A stretch of 15,023 nucleotides of DNA, from positions 1 through 15,023 of the forward strand of contig CAZEOK010000075.1 of assembly GCA_964513745.1 (NCBI GenBank), given 5' to 3'. Made by a program: the position numbers and the translations under genes. The notes beneath the pieces were generated by a model. That model saw nothing but the letters and a program-made list of their open reading frames with translations. It did no database searches and was not told the origin of the DNA. Positions within the stretch are counted from its first letter, which is position 1. The number at the start of each line of letters is the position of its first letter. Shown here one piece after another: positions 1 to 6,126 of the stretch. This DNA comes from DATDCY01 sp964513745. GTDB lineage: Bacteria; JAUVQV01; DATDCY01.

Positions 1-111
1 CTCGAAACGCTCGGCGAGATCCTGCCGAAGGTCGAGCGCAAGGTGATCGTCGACGAAAAGGTCAAGGGAATCCTGCCGCTGCTGAACCTGCAGGAGGTTA
101 AGGCGCCATGA
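1..111 (+). CDS. hflK: HflK C-terminal fragment (partial, 5' end outside window)
   Basis: An open frame runs in from the window edge for 36 codons and stops at TGA 109-111. The visible tail includes the run VERKVIVDEK followed by a short leucine-rich end, as at the C-terminus of HflK-type SPFH proteins. The stop overlaps the hflC start as ATGA, the usual hflK-hflC arrangement with translational coupling. HflK pairs with HflC in the membrane to form a cage around the FtsH protease and modulates its activity. The identification rests mainly on position before hflC; the fragment alone is too short to be diagnostic. Confidence 0.75.
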   Translation, partial: LETLGEILPKVERKVIVDEKVKGILPLLNLQEVKAP

Positions 112-1052
112 GCTGGCGACGCGGTGTCGGCGCGCTCGTCCTCTGGGGCGCCCTCGTTTTGCTCGGCTACGGCTCGCTCTACGTGGTCGGCGAGACCGAG
201 CAGGTCGTGATCACGCAGTTCGGCCGCCCGGTCGGCCGCCCGGTGACCGACCCGGGGCTGCACCTGAAGACACCGCTGATCCAGAAGGTCAACCGTTTCG
301 ACAAGCGCTTTCTCGAATGGGACGGCTACCCGACGCAGATCCCGACCTCGGACAAGAAGTTCATCTGGGTCAACGCCGTCGTGCGCTGGCGGATTCACGA
401 CGCGCTGCTGTTCTTCCAGCGCGTGCGCGACGAGCGCGGCGCGCAGAGCCGGCTCGACGACATCCTCGACGGCGAGGTGCGCAACGCGATCGCCAAGCAC
501 CCGCTCGTGGAGATCGTGCGCACCTCGAACCGCGAGTTCATCCCGAGCGACGACCTGACCGCGGGCGAGGAGATCGAGATCTTCCAGAAGATCCAGTACG
601 GCCGCGAGCGGATCACCCGTGAGATCCTCGAGGCGGCGCGGCCGCGGCTGGCGGAGCTGGGGATCGAGACGCTGGACGTGCGGATCAAGCGCGTGAACTA
701 CGTCGAGGAGGTGCGCAAGAAGGTCTTCGAGCGGATGATCTCCGAGCGCCAGCGCATTGCCGCCAAGTACCGCTCGGAGGGGCAGGGCGAGAGCGCGCGG
801 ATCCTCGGCGAGAAGGAGCGCGACCTGAAGGTGATTACTTCGGAGGCCTACCGGAAGGCGCAGGAGGTGATCGGGCGCGCCGACGCCGAGGCGGCGGGGA
901 TCTACGCCGCGGCCTACGGGCGCGACCAGGAGTTCTACCGCTTCGTCAAGACGCTGGAGACCTACGTCGACACGGTGGACGCGAAGACGCTGCTGCTGCT
1001 CTCGACGGACGGGGACTTCTACAAGTACCTGAAGGACGCCGGGAAGGAATAA
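108..1052 (+). CDS. hflC: HflC, SPFH/prohibitin-family modulator of FtsH protease
   Basis: The 314-residue product has one N-terminal membrane segment (about residues 8-27), then an SPFH/band-7 domain beginning at VVGETEQVVITQFGRPVG and continuing through PGLHLKTPLIQKVNRFDKR. A long charged helical region (about 200-265, rich in R, E, K and A) forms the typical coiled-coil stalk with the motif RISERQRIAAKYRSEG-like spacing, and the C-terminal part (YVDTVDAKTLLLLSTDGDFYKYL) is characteristic of HflC. Length matches the family (about 290-335). ATG overlaps the hflK stop; a GGAGG sequence at 92-96 precedes it. With HflK it forms the HflKC complex that surrounds FtsH and restricts access of membrane substrates. 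No gene follows on this strand; a large palindrome starts 12 bases after the stop. Confidence 0.95.
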   Translation: MSWRRGVGALVLWGALVLLGYGSLYVVGETEQVVITQFGRPVGRPVTDPGLHLKTPLIQKVNRFDKRFLEWDGYPTQIPTSDKKFIWVNAVVRWRIHDALLFFQRVRDERGAQSRLDDILDGEVRNAIAKHPLVEIVRTSNREFIPSDDLTAGEEIEIFQKIQYGRERITREILEAARPRLAELGIETLDVRIKRVNYVEEVRKKVFERMISERQRIAAKYRSEGQGESARILGEKERDLKVITSEAYRKAQEVIGRADAEAAGIYAAAYGRDQEFYRFVKTLETYVDTVDAKTLLLLSTDGDFYKYLKDAGKE

Positions 1053-1060
1053 CCCGTTCC

Positions 1061-1264
1061 CGTCAGCGAGACGGCGGGGGCTTTCCTTCGGTCGTGCGTC
1101 TGCGCCGCCGGCCCGGAGCGGTGTCCGGGGCTTGCGGTCTCGTAACTCGCCTCCGGCTCAAACAACGAGCCCGCATCCCTGCGGGACCGCCCCGAACACC
1201 GCTCCGGGCTGATCGGCGGCTCCGCCCATCTTCCCTCAGGAAATCCCCAGCCGCCTCGCTGATG
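1061..1264. repeat. Large GC-rich imperfect palindrome (element 1), about 200 bases
   Basis: This fills most of the 259-base gap between hflC and hicA. Outer arms 1064-1087 and 1238-1261 are complementary over 24 bases with 3 mismatches; inner arms 1111-1131 and 1189-1209 are complementary over 21 bases with 1 mismatch. Smaller hairpins lie at the centre (1170-1175 with 1180-1185; 1139-1143 with 1165-1169). It contains a 19-base core (1176-1194) repeated exactly in element 2. It could act as a bidirectional transcription terminator between the convergent hflC and hicA, or be a MITE/REP-like mobile palindrome. No T-tract of the classic terminator type was seen. Confidence 0.7.
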
Positions 1265-1311
1265 AAGATGAATGTCCATGCCGGACGAGAGGAATGGCGA
1301 AGGCGTGAGGT

Positions 1312-1551
1312 TCAAGTCTGATCGTAAGCCCGGAGAAGGTCCTCCCGTGGAATCCCGGCCTGTGTACAGATCAGCCGGAGTGTCGAGTTCTTGATGTATG
1401 CGTGGCGGGGAATGGGGAGAGGCGTTCGGGTCTCATCCGGATTAATGCGCTGTAGTGAGATATGTTCCTTCTCGCGGATGATCGTGAAACCGAGGATCGC
1501 GAGCGCCCGGAGCACGCGGGTATTCGGCGCGTCTACAGGGAACTTCGTCAT
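1312..1551 (-). CDS. hicA: HicA-family toxin (mRNA interferase), 79 aa
   Basis: The small basic protein has the HicA/YcfA double-stranded-RNA-binding-like fold signature: VLRALAILGFTIIREKEHISL, then a charged turn, LPIPRHAYIKNSTLRLICTQAGIPREDLLRAY. His30, in REKEHIS, matches the catalytic histidine of HicA nucleases, and the STLR.I..QAGI block is the family's C-terminal signature. HicA toxins cleave mRNA and stop translation until neutralised by HicB. The ATG lies 2 bases after the stop of the HicB-like gene, so the pair is one transcript with antitoxin first, the reverse of the E. coli hicAB order but common in this short-HicB subgroup. There is no separate Shine-Dalgarno sequence, consistent with translational coupling. 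Confidence 0.88.
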   Translation of the reverse strand: MTKFPVDAPNTRVLRALAILGFTIIREKEHISLQRINPDETRTPLPIPRHAYIKNSTLRLICTQAGIPREDLLRAYDQT

Positions 1552-1553
1552 GT

Positions 1554-1772
1554 TCAGACCCGGGCTTCGGCAACGAAAGCCTCGAGAACGGGCTCCTCGG
1601 ACTCGAATACACCCTGGCCAAACGTCTCGATGTGGAAGTGGATGGCTGACTTAACGTCCGCCATGGCATCTTCGAAGGTGTCGCCTTGCCCGACAACGAC
1701 GCCCTTGAGTCCGAGTGGATAAGCAATATACCCATCGGGATGCTTCTCGACGATGATCTTTACTTGCTGCAC
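1554..1772 (-). CDS. hicB: HicB-like antitoxin (short form, 72 aa)
   Basis: The product has the HicB N-terminal fold: a beta hairpin (KIIVEKHPDGYIAYPLGLKGVVVGQGDTFEDAMADVKSAI, described here in pieces: KIIVEKHPDGYIAYP, then VVVGQGDTFEDAMADVKSAI) followed by a helix and a short acidic tail. It lacks a C-terminal ribbon-helix-helix or HTH DNA-binding domain, as in the short HicB forms that accompany about 80-residue HicA proteins. The frame is open from GTG 1808, but I chose GTG 1770-1772 because GGGAG lies 9 bases upstream (1786-1782) and the protein then begins right at the conserved strand. The neighbour hicA follows after 2 bases. It presumably binds and masks HicA; autoregulation is less certain without a DNA-binding domain. 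Confidence 0.82.
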   Translation of the reverse strand: MQQVKIIVEKHPDGYIAYPLGLKGVVVGQGDTFEDAMADVKSAIHFHIETFGQGVFESEEPVLEAFVAEARV

Positions 1773-1821
1773 GAGAGTTGTCTCCCGTCTTGGGGTCACT
1801 TCTAGCACAGGTTGTTATACT

Positions 1822-1965
1822 CTATATCTCAAGGAAAAGATCGACCGCTTCCCGCAGGTTTGTCTGCGCCTTCTCGATGGTCTTGCCCTTGTTCGTTTCG
1901 GCGTACTTGTCGAAGGAGCTCTTGAGGACGGCCTCGCGGCTGAAGATCGAGGCAGGTACGGGCAT
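1822..1965 (-). pseudogene. Decayed or truncated second HicB-like antitoxin (47 codons)
   Basis: The last 20 or so residues, GKTIEKAQTNLREAVDLFLE, are the classic helix that ends the HicB N-terminal domain (usual form GxTxEEAxxNLxEAxxLYLE). The preceding 25 residues do not resemble the expected HicB beta strands, so only the 3' part of an antitoxin gene remains, joined to unrelated upstream sequence. An ATG at 1965 would give a 47-residue protein. The fragment ends just upstream of the intact hicBA pair, suggesting a relic of an older or duplicated hicAB locus. TATACT lies 8 bases before the ATG, so it could still be transcribed. No partner toxin remains. Confidence 0.6.
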
Positions 1966-1973
1966 GGTGCCTG

Positions 1974-1979
1974 AGTATA
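1974..1979 (-). promoter_or_regulatory. -10-like hexamer TATACT before the HicB-like fragment
   Basis: TATACT on the minus strand lies exactly 8 bases before ATG 1965. No convincing -35 was seen at 16-18 bases; CTGACA lies 21 bases upstream, too far for an ideal sigma70 promoter. If used, it would produce a near-leaderless transcript that could also read into hicBA. Confidence 0.35.
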
Positions 1980-2002
1980 CCCGATGGTTGAACGAGATTC
2001 TG

Positions 2003-4030
2003 TCAGGCCCCCGTGCGCGCCACCTGATCCCGGCCTGCGGCCTTCGCCTTGTAGAGCGCGGCATCGGCCGCGCGCACCAGCGTTTCGGGATCATCGGCGT
2101 CGCCCGGGAAACCGGCCACGCCGGCGCTCAGCGTGATGCCTCCCACTTCGGGCAGGCCGGGCATGTTGAAGGCGTGCGTCGCGACGGCCTCCCGGATGCG
2201 CCCGGCGAAGAGCAGCGCTTCTTCGACGCGCGTCTCGGGGGAGATCACGGCGAACTCGTCGCCGCCGTAGCGGGCGACCAGGTCGGTGTCCCGCGCCGCG
2301 GCCCGGATCACCTTGGCGACCGCGGTCAGCAGGGCGTCGCCCGCCGGGTGCCCTTCGCGATCATTGTAGGTCTTGAAGCCGTCGAGGTCGATCATCGTCA
2401 GCGTGAATGCCGAACCGTGCCGCCTGGACCGGCCCGTCTCCTCGCGCAGGCGCGACTCGAGGTAGCGGCGGTTGGACAGGCCGGTGAGCGAATCGGTGAC
2501 GGCCTGCTTGCGCAGCGTGAGCATGCGCCCATGCAGCGCCGAGCTCTGGAGTGCCCAGGAGGCGTGCGAGGTGACCATGAGGACCGCGTCGAGATCCTCG
2601 GCGGCGAAGGGCGTGTCGGTGTCCTTGTCGGCGAGGTTGATGACGCCGATCACCCGGCCGCGCAGCAGCAGCGGCACGACGATGCACGATGCGGTGCGAT
2701 AGCGCGGACGCCGCGGGCGCCGCATCTGGGCGTCTTGCGCGAGGTCCTCGATGAGCAACGGCCGGCCGTCGACGGCGACGCGCCCCGCGATCCCGTCCCC
2801 CGCGGCGACCGAGACTGCCCGGAGGACCGCGCTGTGCGTCCCACGCGCCTGTTTGACCCGCAACGTGCGCTGCGCGCTGTCGAAGAGCATCAACGAGGCC
2901 TCGCGCGCCCCGGCCAGCAGGACCGCCTCCTCGAAGACGGCTTCGACGACCTCTTCCCACGAGAGCAGCGGCGTGAGCCGCTCGCGGATGCGGTTGGAGC
3001 GCTCGACCTCGCGGGTGCTTCGCGACAGGTGCTCGCGTAAAAGAGCATTGCTGAGCGCGAGAGCTGCCGTGTGGCAGAACGCCGTGAGCAGCGCCATTTC
3101 CGCCTCGCCAAGCTCGGTGTCGATCACGCAGAGCACCCCGAGGGCGCGGTCGCCGGCGAAGAGGGGGAACAGGGCGAGCGAGCAGGTCCCCGGGGGGAAT
3201 CCCTGGCCCGAGATCCGCGCGCGGTCGGCGGTGACGGCGGGCGCGTGCTCCCGCAGCAGGGGCTCGAGCAGCGGGCTGTCGGCCGGGAGCCCCGCGGCGG
3301 GGAGGAAGCCGGCCGGCGCGCCGAACGCCGTGCGCAGGCGGAAGCGCCCCGTGCGCTCGTCGTGCACGAGGAGGCAGGCGCGGCGCGCGTCGAACAGGAT
3401 CGAGGCGGCGTCCAGGATCATCGCGTGCACCTCGTGCGGCGCGCGCTCCCGGGCGAAATCGGCTCCGATCGAGAGCAGGGAGGTCAGCAGGGCCGTGCGC
3501 GTGCGCTCGGTGGACAGGTGGTGATCGGCGGTGAAGAGCGCCTCCGCGGTGCGCGTCGCAAGCTCCGCGGCGCGGACGAGAAGCCGCGGATTGCCGAGGG
3601 CGAGGCCGCCGATCGCGCGGCGCACGGCGTCGGCTGGGAGGTCGAGCTCGCGGGTCAAAGCCTCGATGTCGCTGACGTCGGCGGCGTGCTCGAGAGTCCT
3701 CCCGCCGAGCAGCGAGACGCTTGCGCGGCCCGCGACCCGCACCGGCGCGGCGAAGCACTGCAGCCCCGCGTGGCAGCGGTAGAAGATCGTGCGGCTCTCC
3801 GCGGCCGCCATTTCGCGGTGGCGCCCACACCACGACGCACAGCGCCGCTTTCCCTGCGGATCGGCACCGATGAGCCCGCAGAGCTCGGGGACGCCGGTTG
3901 CGGCAAGCTCCCTGCCGCCGTCTCCGAAGGTGACGAGGGCAAGGCCGGCGATCCGACCGAGCGACTCCTGGACCGCCCCCCATCCTGCGGGGACGAAACC
4001 GTTGTCCGCACCCGCCGCCCGCTGGCCCAT
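2003..4030 (-). CDS. PocR-GAF-GAF-GGDEF diguanylate cyclase, 675 aa
   Basis: Domains in order: PocR sensory domain (about 15-115, ending in the signature YRCHAGLQCFAAPV with a following GG.R.L segment), two GAF-like domains (about 165-320 and 345-490), then GGDEF (about 510-672). The active site GGDEF is intact at 589-593, and an RxxD product-inhibition site (RDTD, 580-583) lies five residues before it, so it should make cyclic di-GMP with feedback control. PocR domains are thought to sense small hydrocarbon-like or diol ligands; this one has Cys51, Cys64, Cys68, Cys86 and Cys92, a possible metal site. There is no membrane segment, so it should be cytosolic. The frame is open to 4198, but ATG 4030 starts 1 base after the pyrE stop and avoids a long overlap; there is no clear Shine-Dalgarno sequence, suggesting coupling. 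Confidence 0.9.
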   Translation of the reverse strand: MGQRAAGADNGFVPAGWGAVQESLGRIAGLALVTFGDGGRELAATGVPELCGLIGADPQGKRRCASWCGRHREMAAAESRTIFYRCHAGLQCFAAPVRVAGRASVSLLGGRTLEHAADVSDIEALTRELDLPADAVRRAIGGLALGNPRLLVRAAELATRTAEALFTADHHLSTERTRTALLTSLLSIGADFARERAPHEVHAMILDAASILFDARRACLLVHDERTGRFRLRTAFGAPAGFLPAAGLPADSPLLEPLLREHAPAVTADRARISGQGFPPGTCSLALFPLFAGDRALGVLCVIDTELGEAEMALLTAFCHTAALALSNALLREHLSRSTREVERSNRIRERLTPLLSWEEVVEAVFEEAVLLAGAREASLMLFDSAQRTLRVKQARGTHSAVLRAVSVAAGDGIAGRVAVDGRPLLIEDLAQDAQMRRPRRPRYRTASCIVVPLLLRGRVIGVINLADKDTDTPFAAEDLDAVLMVTSHASWALQSSALHGRMLTLRKQAVTDSLTGLSNRRYLESRLREETGRSRRHGSAFTLTMIDLDGFKTYNDREGHPAGDALLTAVAKVIRAAARDTDLVARYGGDEFAVISPETRVEEALLFAGRIREAVATHAFNMPGLPEVGGITLSAGVAGFPGDADDPETLVRAADAALYKAKAAGRDQVARTGA

Positions 4031-4031
4031 G

Positions 4032-4622
4032 CTAGGAAATCTGGCGGCTGCCGGGCTTGATCGCCGGCAGCTTCCCCTCGCGGCAGAGCGGGCAGGCCTC
4101 GGGCGTGTAGGTTGCGACCTGCAGCTGCAACAGCGAGCGGAAGGGATACGGAAAGGACACCCCGCCGCTGCGATCCACGATCGATGCCAGGCCGACAACC
4201 ACGCCGCCGGCGGCGGAGACGGCTGCAGCTGCCTCCAGCGTGGATTTGCCGGTGGTTACCACGTCCTCGACGACGAGCACCTGCTCGCCCGGGGTGATCA
4301 CGAAGCCGCGCCGCAACCGCATGATTCCCTGCTCGCGCTCGGTGAAGATGGCGCGCACGCCGAGCGCGCGGCCGACCTCGTGGCCGATGACCACGCCACC
4401 GAGGGCCGGCGACACGACGAGTTGCGCGCCGAAGGGGCGGCAGAGTTCCGCTATCGCCCGGCCGACGCGCGCGGCGTGCCGGGGATATTGCAGCAAACGC
4501 GCGCACTGGAAATAGCGGTCGCTGTGCAGCCCGGAAGAGAGCAGGAAGTGCCCCTCGAGAAGGGCCTCGGTCCGCTTGAGCAGCCGCAGCACCCAGTCGC
4601 TCGATGTCGCCGCTGTTTTCAT
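4032..4622 (-). CDS. pyrE: Orotate phosphoribosyltransferase
   Basis: The 196-residue protein carries the PRPP-binding loop VLVVEDVVTTGKST at about 115-128 (acidic pair ED then TTGKST), the diagnostic type I phosphoribosyltransferase motif. The N-terminal GHFLLSSGLHSDRYFQ and central VVSPALGGVVIGHEVGRALG are typical of PyrE. It transfers ribose phosphate from PRPP to orotate, making OMP, the penultimate step of UMP synthesis. The C-terminus has CPLC followed by KPGSR, seen in a subset of bacterial PyrE proteins; the two cysteines may have a structural role. The start ATG overlaps the rpe stop as ATGA, with GGGGAA a few bases upstream, and the diguanylate cyclase follows after 1 base, so the three genes look like one operon. 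Confidence 0.94.
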   Translation of the reverse strand: MKTAATSSDWVLRLLKRTEALLEGHFLLSSGLHSDRYFQCARLLQYPRHAARVGRAIAELCRPFGAQLVVSPALGGVVIGHEVGRALGVRAIFTEREQGIMRLRRGFVITPGEQVLVVEDVVTTGKSTLEAAAAVSAAGGVVVGLASIVDRSGGVSFPYPFRSLLQLQVATYTPEACPLCREGKLPAIKPGSRQIS

Positions 4623-5287
4623 CGCACTTCCCCCTTGAGTCCGGCGATCATCGCGCGATAGTCCTTGTGGCCGTAGATCCCCGAGCCCGACACTATGGCG
4701 TCGACGCCCGCTTCGCGCACGGCCGACGCGTTGTCGGCCTTGATCCCGCCATCGATCTCGAGGAGGACCGCCGGATTGACCCGGTCGATCATCTCGCGCG
4801 CGGCGCGCAGCTTGGCGAGGGCGCCCGGGATAAACGACTGACCCCCGAAGCCGGGGTTGACCGACATGATCAGCAGCAGGTCGATCTCCGGGAGAATGTC
4901 GGTGAGGGTGTTCAACGGTGTCGACGGGTTGAGCGCGACGCCGGCCTTGACGCCCAGCTCCCGGATGCGTCCCACGAGTCGGTGCAGGTGCGGCTGGCCC
5001 TCCTGGTGGACGACCAGGTAGTCGGCGCCGGCCTGCGCGAACTCTTCTATGAAGCCCGCCGGGTTGTCGATCATCAGGTGCACGTCCAGAGGGAGGTTCG
5101 TGATCCGGTCGACCGCCTTGACGATGCCGGGGCCGATGGTCAGGTTCGGCACGAAATGGCCGTCCATCACGTCCAGGTGCATCCAGTCGGCGCCGGCGGC
5201 CTCGACGGCGCGGATCTCCTCGCCAAGACGCGAGAAGTCCGCCGAGAGGATCGACGGGGCGATGATAACCCTGCGTTCAGCCTTCAC
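4619..5287 (-). CDS. rpe: Ribulose-phosphate 3-epimerase
   Basis: The 222-residue TIM barrel begins IIAPSILSADFSRLGEE and contains HLDVMDGHFVPNLTIGP (His37, Asp39, Met41), HLMIDNP (His70), MSVNPGFGGQ (141-150) and LEIDGGI (Asp179), which together give the two catalytic aspartates and metal ligands of the family. It interconverts ribulose 5-phosphate and xylulose 5-phosphate in the pentose phosphate pathway. The frame is open to 5356, but GTG 5285-5287 is chosen because GGAGG lies 5 bases upstream (5297-5293) and the protein then has the usual length. It is the first gene of an rpe-pyrE-diguanylate cyclase run, with ATGA overlap to pyrE. Confidence 0.95.
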   Translation of the reverse strand: MKAERRVIIAPSILSADFSRLGEEIRAVEAAGADWMHLDVMDGHFVPNLTIGPGIVKAVDRITNLPLDVHLMIDNPAGFIEEFAQAGADYLVVHQEGQPHLHRLVGRIRELGVKAGVALNPSTPLNTLTDILPEIDLLLIMSVNPGFGGQSFIPGALAKLRAAREMIDRVNPAVLLEIDGGIKADNASAVREAGVDAIVSGSGIYGHKDYRAMIAGLKGEVR

Positions 5288-5292
5288 AGTCA

Positions 5293-5297
5293 CCTCC
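5293..5297 (-). promoter_or_regulatory. Shine-Dalgarno GGAGG that fixes the rpe start
   Basis: GGAGG on the minus strand, 5 bases before GTG 5287, supports a GTG start and rules against the longer upstream frame. A TATCAT hexamer at 5344-5339 could be a -10 box for the operon, but no matching -35 was found. Confidence 0.7.
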
Positions 5298-5383
5298 GAG
5301 TGTTCGTGTCGCTTCCTGACGAGACTTCGGTGAGGGAAATGATAGCACACGAACACGGGTGTGCGGACGCGATGTAACTGGTC

Positions 5384-5466
5384 TGCATGCGCGCGGGGGC
5401 GGGGGCGACCCTTCGTCCCTGCGGGACCGCCCCGGTCGCCGCAGCGTCAGGACCCCGCAGCCTGCA
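5384..5466. repeat. GC-rich palindromic element 2 in the rpe / rrf2 spacer
   Basis: The 238-base gap between the rrf2 stop and rpe start holds a hairpin with arms GGCGACC (5404-5410) and GGTCGCC (5434-5440). The loop contains the 19-base core 5416-5434, identical to 1176-1194 in element 1, itself with a small TCCC/GGGA hairpin. Outer flanks (from 5384 and to 5466) pair only roughly. Nothing coding was recognised in this spacer. It may serve as terminator for rrf2, or be a member of a dispersed repeat family. Confidence 0.55.
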
Positions 5467-5525
5467 CGGGAATAGTTGGAGTCATGAAGACGAGGCCAGT
5501 CGCTGAAGCGAAGGGAAGGAGTCGA

Positions 5526-5966
5526 TCAGATCGTGTAGCTCGCCGTGCTCTCGCTGCGCTTATGGTGCCGCTGAGTGAGATCGGCAAGCGTGATTCCCTC
5601 GAGTGTTTTCGAAACAACGTGCGCCACCTCGCTCCAGACCTGCTGCGTGACACAGCCCGAGAAGCGGTTGCAGGATGCAGGGCTCGAGACGCACTCCACC
5701 AGGTTCAGGTCGCCCTCGAGCGTGGCCACGATCTCACGCACGGTGATCTTCTCGGGGTCGCGCTGGAGCGTGTAGCCGCCATGAGCCCCGCGGTACGATT
5801 TGACGAGGCCCGCGGCCTTGAGAGGCATGACGATCTGCCCGAGGTATTTTTCGGATATCTCCTGGCTGCGGCTGACCTCTTTGAGGAAAATCGGACCCTT
5901 CCCATGCTTGAGCGCTAGGTCAAGCATCAGCCTCAGGCCGTATCGTGCCCGGGTTGAAATTCTCAT
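5526..5966 (-). CDS. Rrf2-family [Fe-S]-type transcriptional regulator
   Basis: The 146-residue protein starts MRISTRARYGLRLMLDLAL and has the Rrf2 winged helix-turn-helix (about 10-65) with recognition helix around SEKYLGQIVMPLKAAGLV and wing GAHGGYTL. A cluster Cys92, Cys99, Cys105 in the 90-106 segment closely matches the IscR/NsrR/RirA Fe-S ligand spacing, so it may sense iron-sulfur or redox status. It lies divergent to the cysteine/homocysteine genes and probably regulates them through the inverted repeat at 6063-6085, and perhaps itself. ATG 5966 has no Shine-Dalgarno sequence; TATTAT lies 8 bases before it, suggesting a leaderless mRNA. Which ligand it senses (Fe-S cluster, or a cysteine precursor through CysK as CymR does) cannot be read from the sequence. 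Confidence 0.9.
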   Translation of the reverse strand: MRISTRARYGLRLMLDLALKHGKGPIFLKEVSRSQEISEKYLGQIVMPLKAAGLVKSYRGAHGGYTLQRDPEKITVREIVATLEGDLNLVECVSSPASCNRFSGCVTQQVWSEVAHVVSKTLEGITLADLTQRHHKRSESTASYTI

Positions 5967-5974
5967 GATCTGTT

Positions 5975-5980
5975 ATAATA
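5975..5980 (-). promoter_or_regulatory. -10-like TATTAT of the rrf2 gene
   Basis: TATTAT (minus strand) is 8 bases before ATG 5966 within an AT-rich stretch. It overlaps an 11-base odd dyad TTATAATATAA (5973-5983), which might be an autoregulatory site. No good -35 at normal spacing. Confidence 0.45.
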
Positions 5981-6041
5981 TAATTCAAATCGCGATCTTA
6001 TTGCTAGTGTTTTTTATTGGCAAAATGCCCATGATTTTCTC

Positions 6042-6070
6042 TTGACAATTGAGATGTATCTATATACTAT
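6042..6070 (+). promoter_or_regulatory. Sigma70-type promoter of the sulfur assimilation cluster
   Basis: A perfect TTGACA -35 (6042-6047) is followed by TATACT (6063-6068, 15-base spacer) overlapping TACTAT (6065-6070, 17-base spacer). The surrounding 5967-6110 is strikingly AT-rich compared with the genes. The -10 overlaps the left arm of the inverted repeat at 6063-6085, so a bound regulator would block RNA polymerase. Confidence 0.75.
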
Positions 6071-6085
6071 TCATTCAATAGTATA
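6063..6085. promoter_or_regulatory. Perfect inverted repeat, candidate Rrf2-protein operator
   Basis: Arms TATACTATT (6063-6071) and AATAGTATA (6077-6085) are perfectly complementary around the 5-base spacer CATTC. A dyad starting with ATA and ending with TAT at this size resembles operators of Rrf2-family proteins such as IscR type 1 sites. Location over the -10 box implies repression. Binding by the adjacent Rrf2 protein is inference. Confidence 0.65.
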
Positions 6086-6126
6086 AGTAGTGATTGCAGT
6101 AACGACCAAAATCAGGGAGGAAACGT

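Noticed and set aside
1778..3040. A 420-codon plus-strand frame over the hicB fragment and cyclase
   Set aside because: It is antisense to the GGDEF and GAF domains and has no recognisable product.
4031..4198. Longer N-terminus for the diguanylate cyclase (start at 4198)
   Set aside because: It would overlap pyrE by over 160 bases with Arg/Ser/Cys-rich sequence of antisense type; ATG 4030 fits the operon spacing and the PocR domain start.
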